The notes: generated from the letters alone by a model not told the origin. Numbered from the stretch's first letter, positions 17,868 through 26,827 are shown. The stretch is DNA of 39,887 bases from Clostridium chromiireducens (GCF_002029255.1 NZ_MZGT01000049.1:1-39887); one strand, 5' to 3'. Made by a program: numbers and translations.

Positions 17868-17906
17868 AAGAATAGATTATTTATGGTAAATAGATAGTCT
17901 ATTCTT
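17868..17906. terminator. Bidirectional terminator between convergent genes
   Basis: AAGAATAGA and TCTATTCTT form a 9-bp stem with further weak pairing inside. It serves the SRPBCC gene and the convergent minus-strand gene. Confidence 0.5.
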
Positions 17907-17915
17907 AATTTGTTT

Positions 17916-18284
17916 TTAAGAAGGTGGAAAATCATATTTTAACAGATCTAATATTTCTTCCTCTGTAATTGAAGAATCGCAACGAACCTCTATTTCTCTA
18001 TTTTTACTAACAATAAATCCTGGCACAGTTACAATATTATATTTTTCTCTAAATGTGTTAATAAAATTATCTGAAAAATCAGAACTATCTACATAGTAAA
18101 TAGTTGTGTTAATTTTATTAGTCAAGCCACTTAATTTTTTAACAAATTTACGGCAGAATGGGCATGTTGCACGACCAATATAAGCAACAGCTAAGTCTTC
18201 ATTAGATAATAATTCGTCTGCTTGTGTAGAAATCACTTTTTTAAATAACTTTACATCTTCTTCATAGCTATCTTTTTCAAACAT
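17916..18284 (-). CDS. Thioredoxin-fold protein (bacteriocin-transport-accessory-like)
   Basis: The 122-residue thioredoxin-fold protein carries a CPFC redox pair at residues 41-44 and a cis-Pro at 88 (VTVPGF). It has no signal peptide, so it acts in the cytoplasm. Overall it resembles the PedC/BrcD bacteriocin transport accessory family. No bacteriocin or exporter is adjacent, so the family name may mislead; a general thiol-disulfide role is as likely. AAGGAGG precedes the start. A good promoter (TTGATT, 17 bases, TATAAT) lies at 18310-18338 on the minus strand. Confidence 0.8.
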   Translation of the reverse strand: MFEKDSYEEDVKLFKKVISTQADELLSNEDLAVAYIGRATCPFCRKFVKKLSGLTNKINTTIYYVDSSDFSDNFINTFREKYNIVTVPGFIVSKNREIEVRCDSSITEEEILDLLKYDFPPS

Positions 18285-18309
18285 TTGAATCCTCCTTGTT
18301 TTTTATTAT

Positions 18310-18338
18310 ATTATATCAAGGCTAAATTATTAAATCAA
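18310..18338 (-). promoter_or_regulatory. Sigma-A promoter of the thioredoxin-like gene
   Basis: On the minus strand, TTGATT and TATAAT are separated by exactly 17 bases, about 26 bases before the start codon of the gene at 17916-18284. Confidence 0.6.
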
Positions 18339-18396
18339 TTTAGTTAGCTTTTCTAGTAGTTATTTTGTGAAATTATAGAAGATATTATAACTATCT

Positions 18397-18420
18397 ATAA
18401 TATGATCGTTATCATATTAT
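18397..18420. promoter_or_regulatory. Palindromic operator-like site
   Basis: ATAATATGAT and ATCATATTAT are perfect inverted repeats around CGTT. There is no T-run, so it is not a terminator. It lies just before a decayed helix-turn-helix fragment and could be that regulator's former operator. Confidence 0.35.
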
Positions 18421-18439
18421 GTAGAGAATATGTTTTAAT

Positions 18440-18543
18440 TATCAAAAAAAGTATTTAAGCTGTTAAGTGAAGGATATAACATAAGTCAAATAGCAAAAGA
18501 GTGAAATGTATCATAAAATCAAGTGAAAAAGATATTAGAATAG
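18440..18543 (+). pseudogene. Decayed helix-turn-helix DNA-binding fragment
   Basis: One frame reads KVFKLLSEGYNISQIAKE, stop, NVS, stop, NQVKKILE, stop. That is a recognisable helix-turn-helix (LLSEGYNISQIAKE.NVS.NQVKKIL) interrupted by TGA and TAA, with no start codon. The strong terminator of the former gene survives at 18609-18647. Confidence 0.5.
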
Positions 18544-18608
18544 TATTATAATCTTTAAAAATGTAAAAAATAGTACATATAAAATTAATAATTAAAATCT
18601 TTAGTATT

Positions 18609-18647
18609 AAAATTACTGATGGGGAATTTTCATCAGTAATTTTTTTG
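18609..18647 (+). terminator. Intrinsic terminator of the decayed HTH locus
   Basis: AAATTACTGATG and CATCAGTAATTT form a perfect 12-bp stem around nine bases, followed by a T-run. Confidence 0.85.
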
Positions 18648-18735
18648 CTTGCAATTTATAGTGTTAATCTATTGATTAAACGCATATATAAACATATGTA
18701 GAGTAAATAAGAAAGAATGGTGGAAGGCGAAATAT

Positions 18736-19917
18736 ATGAAATCTATTTTTGACTTTTTAATAAGAAAATTTGTGAAAGACCACAAAAATGTGAATTCCCA
18801 ATTAGTCAGACAATCTTACGGGACTCTTGGAGGAAATGTTGGGATAATAATAAATTCTTCTATTCTTGTTCTTGAAATTGTCATTGGTTTATTTCTAAAC
18901 AGTATAGCCATTACAGCAGATGCTTTTCATAATCTGACTGATGCATTATCTTCGTTAGTTACAATATTTAGTTTTAAACTTGCAAATCGTCCGGCAGATG
19001 ATAAACATCCTTTTGGTTATGGAAGAATAGAGTATATAACTGCGCTTTTATTTTCTGGTGCCATACTTGTAGTAGGATTTGAATTTCTAAGAAGCTCATT
19101 TTTACGTGTTTTACATCCTGTAAATATACCTTTTAATAAAGTGAGTTTTATTTGCATGCTGTGTGCAATACCATTACAAGTTTTTCTTAACAGATTTACA
19201 AATTATATAGGGGATGTTATTGATTCATCTGCACTTAAAGCATCAGCGTTAGAATCCTTTACTGATATCTTAGTTCTGTCTATGGTTACCTTTTCTTTGC
19301 TTATTACAAGATTTACAACTTTTCCTATTGATGGATATATAGGAGTCATTGTATCTCTTTTTATTTTCCATTCAGGTATAGAACTTGGAAGAGAAATGCT
19401 TGGTACTTTAATTGGGAAAGCACCAGAAAAAGAGTTTGTAGAAAAACTGAAAAACAGCGTAATAAGTTATAAATATATATGCGGAGTGCATGATCTTGTA
19501 ATTCATAATTATGGTCCAGGTAGATACATGGCTTCTTTGCATGCTGAGGTTCCAAGCAATATATCCATTATGGAACTGCATGACGTTATAGATCAGGCTG
19601 AGAAGGAAATTGGTAAACGAATGAATGTATATCTTTCTATTCATATGGACCCAATTAATACAGACAGCCCTGAGATCATGGGCTTAAAAGAAGAAGTTTA
19701 TAAAAAGATTAAAGTAATAAAGGGTATAGTGTCTATACATGATTTTAGAGTTGTTGGAGGAAGTGAAGAAAAAACGATATTATTTGATGTGGTATTGGAC
19801 AAGACCAGTTTTAAAGATAATGAAGAAAAAGATCTGCAAGCTCAAATACAAGATATCATATTTAGCATTAATCCTTCTTATAGGAGTATCATTACTTTCG
19901 ATAGAGAGTTTTATTAA
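18736..19917 (+). CDS. Cation diffusion facilitator (CDF) transporter
   Basis: The 393-residue metal/proton antiporter has six membrane segments within ~30-215 and a cytoplasmic ferredoxin-like domain to the C-terminus. The conserved HPFGYGRIEY loop after TM2 is present. The transport site is unusual: TM2 has ADAFHNLTD (Asp62, His65, Asp69), while TM5 has ALESFTD, with Glu173 where His (zinc type) or Asp (manganese/iron type) is expected, plus Asp177. The metal therefore cannot be assigned with confidence. GGTGGAAGG precedes ATG 18736. A MarR remnant follows it. Confidence 0.92.
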   Translation: MKSIFDFLIRKFVKDHKNVNSQLVRQSYGTLGGNVGIIINSSILVLEIVIGLFLNSIAITADAFHNLTDALSSLVTIFSFKLANRPADDKHPFGYGRIEYITALLFSGAILVVGFEFLRSSFLRVLHPVNIPFNKVSFICMLCAIPLQVFLNRFTNYIGDVIDSSALKASALESFTDILVLSMVTFSLLITRFTTFPIDGYIGVIVSLFIFHSGIELGREMLGTLIGKAPEKEFVEKLKNSVISYKYICGVHDLVIHNYGPGRYMASLHAEVPSNISIMELHDVIDQAEKEIGKRMNVYLSIHMDPINTDSPEIMGLKEEVYKKIKVIKGIVSIHDFRVVGGSEEKTILFDVVLDKTSFKDNEEKDLQAQIQDIIFSINPSYRSIITFDREFY

Positions 19918-19943
19918 ATAGAATGGATATTTTCAGAGTTTGA

Positions 19944-20126
19944 TTATTATTCATCTTATATGAAAAAAAGCAATGTACGCAAATTGAAGTGTGTCAATAT
20001 CTTGGGGTTGAAGCGCCTACAATTACTAGGACATTAACTAGAATGGAAGAAATGGGACTGGTAATCCAAATTTGTGAAGAAATTAATGCAGTTAAAGAAG
20101 CACTGACTATGAAGAGTGTGTGGTAA
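19944..20126 (+). pseudogene. MarR-family regulator remnant
   Basis: The frame reads LLFILYEKKQCTQIEVCQYL, then VEAPTITRTLTRMEEMGLV, which is the winged-helix core of a MarR repressor (two helices, recognition helix, start of the wing). The N-terminal dimerization helix, the wing and most of the C-terminal helix are missing; a stop precedes the fragment and it ends at TAA 20124-20126. It cannot be functional. Confidence 0.6.
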
Positions 20127-20288
20127 AAAAATTTAAAGATTAAGATTATAATATAATAAAATCAGATTGGATGTAAATAGAACTTGTTTTTATGAGTATT
20201 AAATAGTATATTATTTACAAGATAGGCTATCATTGGCTGAAAAGCAAGTTGTAATTTGCAGATTATTTATATTAGTGGAGGTAATGGA

Positions 20289-20894
20289 ATGAATGTTGAA
20301 ATTAAAAAATTGACACCTGCTCACGTAGAAGAATATATGAACTTTTTCGAGACGACGCCACATGATGATAATATCCCTGAGCATACCTGTTATTGTGAGT
20401 GTTGGTGTAGTGCCGACCATCGTTTCAGAACAGGTATCCCATCTCGTGAAGAAAGAAAAGCAATGGCTATTGAATATGTTAGGAGCGGAAAAATACAAGG
20501 ATATTTAGCATATTTTGACGGTTGTATCGTTGGTTGGTGTAACGCAAATACAAAGACAGAATGTTTGAACTGTATCGGTTGGTATCGTTTTATGCCCCAA
20601 GTAAATGAATTGGAGATTGACGCAAATGATAAAGTAAAATCTATATATTGTTTTCTTGTTGCACCTGATATGAAAAGAAAAGGAATAGCAAAACAATTAT
20701 TGCAATATGCTTGCCAAGACGCGATGAATGATGATTATGATTATGTTGAAGTATATCCCGAAAAAGAAACTACAGATGAACGTAAACATTTTATGGGTTT
20801 TGTTGATATGTATAAAAACTTGGGCTTTACTATTCATGCAGAAACAAATCAAAAATTTGTAATGAGGAAACAGCTAAAGTGCACCATAGTATAA
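20289..20894 (+). CDS. GNAT family N-acetyltransferase, Cys-rich
   Basis: The 201-residue GNAT has a Cys-rich segment near the N-terminus (HTCYCECWCSADH, ~32-44) and the acetyl-CoA site in CFLVAPDMKRKGIAKQLLQY (~121-140, loop RKGIA). The CYC motif recurs in a GNAT subgroup of unknown substrate. ATG 20289 is chosen because GTGGAGGT lies eight bases upstream; an upstream in-frame ATG at 20256 lacks a site. Codon use is slightly richer in G+C than the neighbours. Confidence 0.85.
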   Translation: MNVEIKKLTPAHVEEYMNFFETTPHDDNIPEHTCYCECWCSADHRFRTGIPSREERKAMAIEYVRSGKIQGYLAYFDGCIVGWCNANTKTECLNCIGWYRFMPQVNELEIDANDKVKSIYCFLVAPDMKRKGIAKQLLQYACQDAMNDDYDYVEVYPEKETTDERKHFMGFVDMYKNLGFTIHAETNQKFVMRKQLKCTIV

Positions 20895-21024
20895 GCATTT
20901 TATTCCATGTTGGATAAACTAAATAAATATGAAGTGTATTATGGTTGAAAGTATTGATGAATTATAATACAAATTTAATGTTACATTAAAGTCTGATAAA
21001 TATGGGGAGGCTGATGCATTAGTA

Positions 21025-21648
21025 ATGATGTACTTTACACGTAATATATATAAAAAAATGCAGATAAGGGGAGAGTTCCCGCTAAGGGTTGATGATAAAG
21101 ATAAATGGATGAAGCAGTGGGAAGAGTTTTATAATCTATGCCATGCCAAGAAGGACAAAGAGTTTAAGGCATGGGTATTTCAGCATATTCCAGAGGTAAA
21201 AGATGATATTCTCCAAGGTAAAAAATTTACTGATAAAGAAGTAGTAGAAAAACTTTATAAAAGAATGAAAGAAATGGCCTATGAATGGAAAACTGTATGC
21301 AAGATGTGCCAAGCAGAACATGAGGAAATAAAGCACAAGCTACCATTAAATATGCAAACATTAATAAATTTAAATCTTCATGATAGTATAGTATTAGCAA
21401 TAAAAAAAGATAGTAATAATATGCTTAATATAGAATTAGATCGATATTCATTAACATTTAAAGATGTCAGCCGACTTGAAATAACAGATGATATCGTTGG
21501 AGATAGTTTGCTTTATAAGGAAGTGCATTTGTCAGATATGGGCAAATTTGATTTTCAAGTTCTATTTTGCTCTTCTCAAGTCGTATTAACTTTACATGAA
21601 TTTAGAGTTATTGCAGATGATGTTGTTATTGAAAGTAAAACATGGTAA
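21025..21648 (+). CDS. Hypothetical protein, DUF4085-like
   Basis: This 207-residue soluble protein starts MMYFTRNIYKKMQ and has a helical first half with two cysteines (CKMCQ), then the LNLHDSIVLAI motif and an all-beta second half (LDRYSLTFKDVSRLEI). That layout agrees with DUF4085 as I remember it; the function is unknown. The start is uncertain: GGGAGG lies 14 bases before ATG 21025, rather far, and no closer in-frame start exists. Confidence 0.7.
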   Translation: MMYFTRNIYKKMQIRGEFPLRVDDKDKWMKQWEEFYNLCHAKKDKEFKAWVFQHIPEVKDDILQGKKFTDKEVVEKLYKRMKEMAYEWKTVCKMCQAEHEEIKHKLPLNMQTLINLNLHDSIVLAIKKDSNNMLNIELDRYSLTFKDVSRLEITDDIVGDSLLYKEVHLSDMGKFDFQVLFCSSQVVLTLHEFRVIADDVVIESKTW

Positions 21649-21752
21649 TTAGTGTATAAAGTATGGGCAGTTCTATTCTTGTAAAAGTTCCTCAATTGGA
21701 CCAGAGCATTACTCAATTATAACAAGTGATTTATCATAATCTATAGTCTCCT

Positions 21753-22496
21753 TTAAGCTTTTTCTGCTAAGATATTTATTCTTCTAAAGGTTTCAAAGTA
21801 AGTTCCATCTTCTTGTTTTGTTCTTTCAAGCATTTTTTCTACCACTTTGTCTCTAAATTCTTGTTTTATATTCTTGGGTAATATACTAATAAATGGCACT
21901 ATAGTAGGCTGATCAATCCATCCAATTATTTGTTCTTCATTTTGAAAGTACCTATCTACATTTTCTTCATAGATATTTATATTTTTGAAAACTTTGGCTT
22001 CATTTGCTAATTCTTTATATTCATGAGTTGAAGGCATGTACCAAGGCCACTCAAAATCTTTAAAATAATTATTATATTCTTCATACTTTGTAATCTCTTT
22101 TACTACTTCAAAAAAGTTTTGACAATTACCATGACCTCCAAAATTAAATCTAATTCTTCCGCCATCTTTTAAAACATTATTGCATTTATAAAACAATTTT
22201 TTATGATTTTTGACCCAATGTAGTGCTGCATTAGAAAATATCAAATCAAATTTTTCTTCAAAATTGAAATCATTTATATCCATAAATCTAAATTCCAAGT
22301 TTTCTTCTCTTATTTCAATTGCCGTATCAATCATACCTTTTGACGCATCTATACCAATAACTTTTCCCTTTGGAACTTTACTACTTAAAATTTGAGTTAG
22401 TACACCATCTCCACATCCCAAGTCTAATATAAAAGAATCCTCTTTTATATTCATTTCTTGTATAATTTCATATTTTCCAACAGGATTTAAAATCAT
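21753..22496 (-). CDS. Class I SAM-dependent methyltransferase (trans-aconitate methyltransferase-like)
   Basis: The 247-residue protein has motif I ILDLGCGDG (~23-31), an acidic motif II loop (IGIDASKGM), SNAALHWV for motif IV, and a C-terminal region (LPKNIKQEF, GTYFETFRRIN) like that of trans-aconitate 2-methyltransferase relatives. The substrate is not determinable. The N-terminus is short for the family, a stop codon sits two codons before the ATG and no ribosome binding site is visible. The 5' end may have been trimmed by a rearrangement; a fragment of another gene begins right there on the other strand. Confidence 0.75.
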   Translation of the reverse strand: MILNPVGKYEIIQEMNIKEDSFILDLGCGDGVLTQILSSKVPKGKVIGIDASKGMIDTAIEIREENLEFRFMDINDFNFEEKFDLIFSNAALHWVKNHKKLFYKCNNVLKDGGRIRFNFGGHGNCQNFFEVVKEITKYEEYNNYFKDFEWPWYMPSTHEYKELANEAKVFKNINIYEENVDRYFQNEEQIIGWIDQPTIVPFISILPKNIKQEFRDKVVEKMLERTKQEDGTYFETFRRINILAEKA

Positions 22497-22517
22497 ATTT
22501 CAGTAGAGGTGCACATT

Positions 22518-22651
22518 TTGAAAAAGTGCGAAGCACAACCAAGAATTTATATGACTTTATTGGAAAGAGATAGAGAAAAAATCGAAGAAAGAATTCGTAT
22601 TTTTATATTAATCTATTATTTTTTGTATATTTACTATAATTTATATGGTTG
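22518..22651 (+). pseudogene. Short remnant, possibly the C-terminus of a MerR-type regulator
   Basis: One frame reads LKKCEAQPRIYMTLLERDRE then KIEERIRIF before drifting into hydrophobic residues and a stop. The charged LLERDREKIEERI coil is like the effector-side helix of MerR regulators. There is no start or helix-turn-helix. The call is weak. Confidence 0.25.
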
Positions 22652-22762
22652 AGAAAAAACATGGTAAAGGTTAATATAATTTTACTTATTCTTTTTATAT
22701 ACTTTGGAGACATATATAAAGAATAAAAATTTATTGGCATACAAAGAAGGGAAAAAATCATC

Positions 22763-24217
22763 ATGGAGAATTTATTTAAAAACATTAAGCTAACAGAAGG
22801 ATACAAAAGTTTAGAAAATAACAATCCTATATTGCTTCAAAGATTTGGAGCTGATCCTTATGCTATGGAATACGATGGAAGAATTTACATTTATACAACA
22901 AATGATGTATATGAGTATGACAAAGATGGAAAATTAATAGAAAATAGTTATAAAATCATTCAAAATTTAAATTGCATTTCTTCTGATGACTTAGTAAACT
23001 GGACAGATCATGGAGTAATTCAAGTGGCAGGTCCAAATGGTGCTTCATCATGGGCTGAAAATTCATGGGCTCCTGCAGCTGCACATAAGACTATTAACGG
23101 GAAAGAAAAATTCTTCCTATATTATGCAAATAATGCAAGTACTATTGGTGTTCTATCAAGTGATAGTCCAATTGGTCCATGGGTTGATCCATTAGGAAAA
23201 CCTATGATTACAAGGGAAATAGAAAATTGTTCTAATGTTGAATGGCTTTTTGATCCTGCTGTTCTTGTAGATGATGATGGAAAAGCATATTTATACTTCG
23301 GAGGCGGAGTACCAGAAGGCAAAGAAGCAATGCCAAACACTGCAAGGGCAGTTGAATTAGGTGACGATATGATTAGCATTGTAGGAGTTCCAGTAACTAT
23401 TGAAGCTCCATATCTTTTCGAGGATTCAGGTATAAATAAAATTGGTGACACATATTACTATAGTTATTGCTCAAATTGGTCAAGCCGTGATAATGCAGTA
23501 GGTAAATATGTACCTAAAATTGCGGAAATTATTATAATGACTAGTAAAAATCCTCTTGGTCCATGGACATATAATGGATCTATATTAGAGAATCCAGGAA
23601 CTTTCTTTGAAGCTTGGAGTAATAACCACCACTCTATGATAAAATTCAAAGAAAAGTGGTACATGTTCTATCATTCTCTTTTATTATGTAATGATATGTC
23701 ACTTCCAGCTACTGGGTATCGTACAACTAATGTTGAAGAAGTGGAAGTTCTAGATGACGGAACTATTAAGCCTATTATAGGAACACGTGCTGGCGTTAAA
23801 CAAGTTAAAAATTTAAATCCATTTATTCTAAATGAAGCACAAACTTTTGCTTGGATGGCTGGAATAACTACAACTTCTACCCAAGAAGAAAGTGCAGTAT
23901 ATGGTGAAACTAATCTTGTAGTTAATGTACTTGAAACTGGTAATTGGATAGGTTTATCTAATGTTGATTTTGGAGCAGAAGGTGCAAGTTCATTTACAGC
24001 AAAGTTATCAAGCGAGATAAGTGGAAACGCTATAAAAATTTGTTTAGATAGTCCATCTGGAGAAGCTATCGGATATTTGGAAGTGCCAAACACAGGTAGT
24101 GATAATGAATATAAAAATGTGACGGTAGAAATTAAGAATTCAAAAGGAATACACAATTTATTCTTTGTTTTTTCTGGAGAAGGCTTCCAGTTTGACTGCT
24201 GGAAATTTGAGAAATAA
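22763..24217 (+). CDS. GH43 glycoside hydrolase with CBM6-like domain
   Basis: The 484-residue enzyme should cleave arabinose or xylose side chains or xylooligosaccharides. Residues ~20-340 form the five-bladed propeller; the three catalytic acids are visible as Asp31 (FGADPYA), Asp164 (LFDPAVLVDDDG) and Glu214 (TIEAPYLFE). Residues ~355-484 form a beta-sandwich resembling CBM6. The layout matches arabinoxylan arabinofuranohydrolases of the XynD type. There is no signal peptide, so it probably acts on imported oligosaccharides in the cytoplasm. The ribosome binding site is weak (AAGGGA). No transporter or xylose genes flank it. Confidence 0.88.
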   Translation: MENLFKNIKLTEGYKSLENNNPILLQRFGADPYAMEYDGRIYIYTTNDVYEYDKDGKLIENSYKIIQNLNCISSDDLVNWTDHGVIQVAGPNGASSWAENSWAPAAAHKTINGKEKFFLYYANNASTIGVLSSDSPIGPWVDPLGKPMITREIENCSNVEWLFDPAVLVDDDGKAYLYFGGGVPEGKEAMPNTARAVELGDDMISIVGVPVTIEAPYLFEDSGINKIGDTYYYSYCSNWSSRDNAVGKYVPKIAEIIIMTSKNPLGPWTYNGSILENPGTFFEAWSNNHHSMIKFKEKWYMFYHSLLLCNDMSLPATGYRTTNVEEVEVLDDGTIKPIIGTRAGVKQVKNLNPFILNEAQTFAWMAGITTTSTQEESAVYGETNLVVNVLETGNWIGLSNVDFGAEGASSFTAKLSSEISGNAIKICLDSPSGEAIGYLEVPNTGSDNEYKNVTVEIKNSKGIHNLFFVFSGEGFQFDCWKFEK

Positions 24218-24267
24218 GATTATTTTAAAATCAGCATCTGTTAGCGCCCCAATTTTCATATAAACAA

Positions 24268-24560
24268 AAGAGGCTGTCCCAAAAAAATCACAATATAGTG
24301 CCTTAAATTCTGGGCTATGCTTAAAAATAGTGTTGATATTTTAGTGTTTTTTAAGTGAAACCAATTTGGTTTCACTTAATTCATCTTTATCGTCATCCAC
24401 TAGAAACTCCCGATGCAGAGCTAAAAAATCAAATATCTGAATAAGCCGTATTCTTTTTCCATAGCAAATTTACACTCATCTAGACCTGTCTCTCATTAGT
24501 CAAACCACGCCTTCTCTCAACATAACGTAACAGACCTAATGCCAGCTCAAATATAAATAT
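24268..24560 (-). mobile_element. Degenerate insertion sequence remnant
   Basis: GAGGCTGTCCCAAAA at 24270 is the kind of terminal repeat seen at ends of IS1182-like and similar elements. On the minus strand, broken frames read FELALGLLRYVERRRGLTNE, GLDECKFAMEKEYGLFRY and FLALHREFLVDDDKDELSET, joined by frameshifts and a stop, and end at a palindrome AAGTGAAACC/GGTTTCACTT. I read this as the last part of a dead transposase plus the element's right end. The family is uncertain and the left end is missing. Confidence 0.5.
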
Positions 24561-24720
24561 TTAAATAGATTTATATATAAGAATAAAAACATATATCTAT
24601 AAAGATATGTAAATATGCTTATAGATAAAAATGAATCTAGATAACTACTTAACTTTATTTATAGGTAAATAGATATTTAGATATCTAGATAAAGAGGAGA
24701 GTTTTTTTTGTGTATTATAT
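24561..24720. repeat. AT-rich tract with repeated TAGATA motifs
   Basis: Degenerate copies of TATAGATA/TCTAGATA recur about eight times, with several short inverted pairs such as ACATAT and ATATGT. There is no coding. It lies between the dead insertion sequence and the lysS leader. Confidence 0.35.
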
Positions 24721-24764
24721 TTACAAAAACGGATTTATATTGTAAACTATATAAAAAGCAATGA

Positions 24765-25037
24765 AAAGAAGAGTAGATAAAATAGTTCATTTTCAGAGAG
24801 CTCTAGCTGGTGGAACGGAGCAATGAATTTTTATTGAAGAAGATCTTGGAGCTGCACACTGAGTCTGCTTTGCAGAGGTAGGATGTGACGGTATACCCCG
24901 TTATAGGTATAGAGTATCTCATTTTTTGATGTACTTGAAGAGGTGTATACGGCAACGCATACATAAACTGAGGTGGTACCACGAATTTATAACTTTCGTC
25001 CTCAAGATTAGAAATCTTGGAGGTGAAGGTTTTTTTA
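24765..25037 (+). promoter_or_regulatory. T-box leader of lysS
   Basis: The leader shows the T-box sequence AGGTGGTACCACG at 24971-24983, a stem I region with AGAGTAGATA, the apical CTGGTGGAAC element, and a closing terminator (CCTCAAGAT paired with ATCTTGGAGG, then seven Ts, 25000-25034). The T-box can compete with the terminator by forming the antiterminator when tRNA is uncharged. Two overlapping AAG triplets at 24837-24842, on the 3' side of stem I, are candidate lysine specifiers. Lysine as effector is supported mainly by the gene downstream. Confidence 0.9.
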
Positions 25038-25069
25038 TTTGTATTAAGGTAATATCAAAAAAATAACAA

Positions 25070-25104
25070 GTCAATCCGCTAGTAGGTCTAGCTGTTATTT
25101 TATT
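25070..25104 (+). terminator. Second terminator-like hairpin between the T-box and lysS
   Basis: AAATAACA and TGTTATTT pair around about 20 bases and are followed by TATTT. It lies downstream of the T-box terminator and 46 bases before lysS. It could be a second control point or a 3' end signal. Confidence 0.4.
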
Positions 25105-25150
25105 TCATGTGTCTAAATTAATCAATAAATAAGTAAAGGTGGTAACAAAA

Positions 25151-26677
25151 ATGTATGAGCAATATGAAAATTTAGATGAATTAGAAAATATAATGACAAA
25201 TGCTAATGAATTTATAACAGAAAGAATAAAAAAGTTAAATAAACTAAATGAACTTGGAATAAATCCATATCCATATAATTACGATTTTAACAAAAAAACT
25301 TATACAAAAGAGATATGTGATAATTTTGATACTATTGATGAGAATAAAGTATTTTCTTTAGCAGGAAGAATAATGTTTCTTAGGAGAATGGGAAATGCAA
25401 CTTTTGCTAATATAGTAGATGAAAGAGGAAATATACAACTATTTTTTAGTAAAAAGTTAATTGGAAATGAAAATTACAATGTTTTAAAATTAATCGATGT
25501 TTCAGATATTATTGGAGTAGAGGGAACTGTATTTAAGACTCAAACAGGGGAAATAACTATTAGAGCAAACAAATTTGAATTGTTATCTAAATCAATAAGA
25601 ACCCTTCCTGAAAAATATCATGGAATTCAAGATTCAGATTTAAGGCAAAGACATAGATCTTTAGATATGATAATGAATTCAGAAGTTAAAGAAAGATTTA
25701 TTAAACGTTCTAAAGCAATTACTGCAATTAGAGAATTTTTAAATAATATGAGTTTTATTGAATGTGATACTCCTGTACTTGACACTAAATATGGTGGAGG
25801 AGAAGCAAAACCATTTAAAACTTTTGTTAATGATTTAGATTGTGAAGTATATATGAATGTTTCTCCAGAATTATATTTAAAAAGGCTTATTGTTGGAGGA
25901 ATAGAAAGGGTTTATACATTTGCAAGATCTTTTAGAAATGAAGGAATTGATAGAACACATTATCCAGAATTTACTCTAATGGAATGTTACATGTCTTATG
26001 CAGATTATGAGGATATGATGAGAATTATGGAAGGAATATATGAACATGTATTTATGTCTGTTAATGGCTCTACTAAAATAAAATATGGTGAAGAAGAAAT
26101 TGATTTTAAAGCTCCATGGAAAAGAGAAACTATGTGCAATCTTGTAAAACAAGATACAGGTATTGATGTAGAGAATTTAACTAAAGAAGAAATTATAAGT
26201 AAAATTAAAGAGAATTCTCTTTTGATTGAAGAACAAAATGAAGGCTTAAATATAAATGAAGCTTATAAAGGAGAATTAATAGTAAATCTTTTTGAAGCAT
26301 ATAGCGAGAAGAAATTAATACAACCTACTTTTGTTATAGACTTTCCTAAAGAATCATCACCACTTTGTAAAGTTCATAGGGAAAATCCAGATTTAATTGA
26401 AAGATTTGAACCATATGCTTATGGAGTAGAACTTGGAAATGCTTATTCAGAATTAAATGATCCATTAAGACAGCGTATATTATTACATGAACAAGCTGAA
26501 AAATTAAGAGGAGGACTAGAAACAGCAAGTCCAATGGACGAAGAATTTGCTATAGCTATTGATACAGCAATGCCACCAACTGGAGGTTTGGGTATTGGTA
26601 TTGATAGAATGATAATGTTTCTAACTGGATCAAATACAATAAAGGATGTTATTGCATTTCCTTTAGTTAAAAGATAA
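25151..26677 (+). CDS. lysS: Lysyl-tRNA synthetase, class II (divergent)
   Basis: The 508-residue enzyme charges tRNA-Lys. An N-terminal anticodon-binding OB domain (~45-160) precedes the class II core with motif 2 RSFRNEG from Arg259 and motif 3 GLGIGIDRM with Arg486. Core segments differ from the usual bacterial LysRS (DTKYGGGEAKPF, ELGNAYSELNDP), so it may be a second, specialised copy. GTG 25139 is less likely than ATG 25151, which has AAAGGTGG eight bases upstream. The T-box leader should induce it when lysine runs short. A strong terminator follows at 26783. Confidence 0.93.
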   Translation: MYEQYENLDELENIMTNANEFITERIKKLNKLNELGINPYPYNYDFNKKTYTKEICDNFDTIDENKVFSLAGRIMFLRRMGNATFANIVDERGNIQLFFSKKLIGNENYNVLKLIDVSDIIGVEGTVFKTQTGEITIRANKFELLSKSIRTLPEKYHGIQDSDLRQRHRSLDMIMNSEVKERFIKRSKAITAIREFLNNMSFIECDTPVLDTKYGGGEAKPFKTFVNDLDCEVYMNVSPELYLKRLIVGGIERVYTFARSFRNEGIDRTHYPEFTLMECYMSYADYEDMMRIMEGIYEHVFMSVNGSTKIKYGEEEIDFKAPWKRETMCNLVKQDTGIDVENLTKEEIISKIKENSLLIEEQNEGLNINEAYKGELIVNLFEAYSEKKLIQPTFVIDFPKESSPLCKVHRENPDLIERFEPYAYGVELGNAYSELNDPLRQRILLHEQAEKLRGGLETASPMDEEFAIAIDTAMPPTGGLGIGIDRMIMFLTGSNTIKDVIAFPLVKR

Positions 26678-26782
26678 GGACAAAAAATAGAAATACTAGA
26701 TAAATATAAATAAATATGGTTTCTGAATATTTAAATTAGAGAAACAAGAATAAAAATAAATATAGATTATACTAATATAATC

Positions 26783-26827
26783 AAAAGGAATACTTAAAGC
26801 AAGCAAAGCTTTGAGTATTCCTTTTTC
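26783..26827 (+). terminator. Intrinsic terminator after lysS
   Basis: AAAGGAATACT, then AAAGC/GCTTT, then AGTATTCCTTTTT form a long two-part stem with a T-rich end. Confidence 0.85.

Noticed and set aside
23671..24156. Minus-strand open frame of 161 codons opposite the GH43 gene
   Set aside because: It lies opposite a well-supported coding sequence and shows Ser/Pro-rich antisense composition without a start signal.
24561..24720. Possible CRISPR-like or iteron array in the TAGATA-rich tract
   Set aside because: Repeats are short, irregular and degenerate, with no constant spacers; low-complexity AT sequence explains them.
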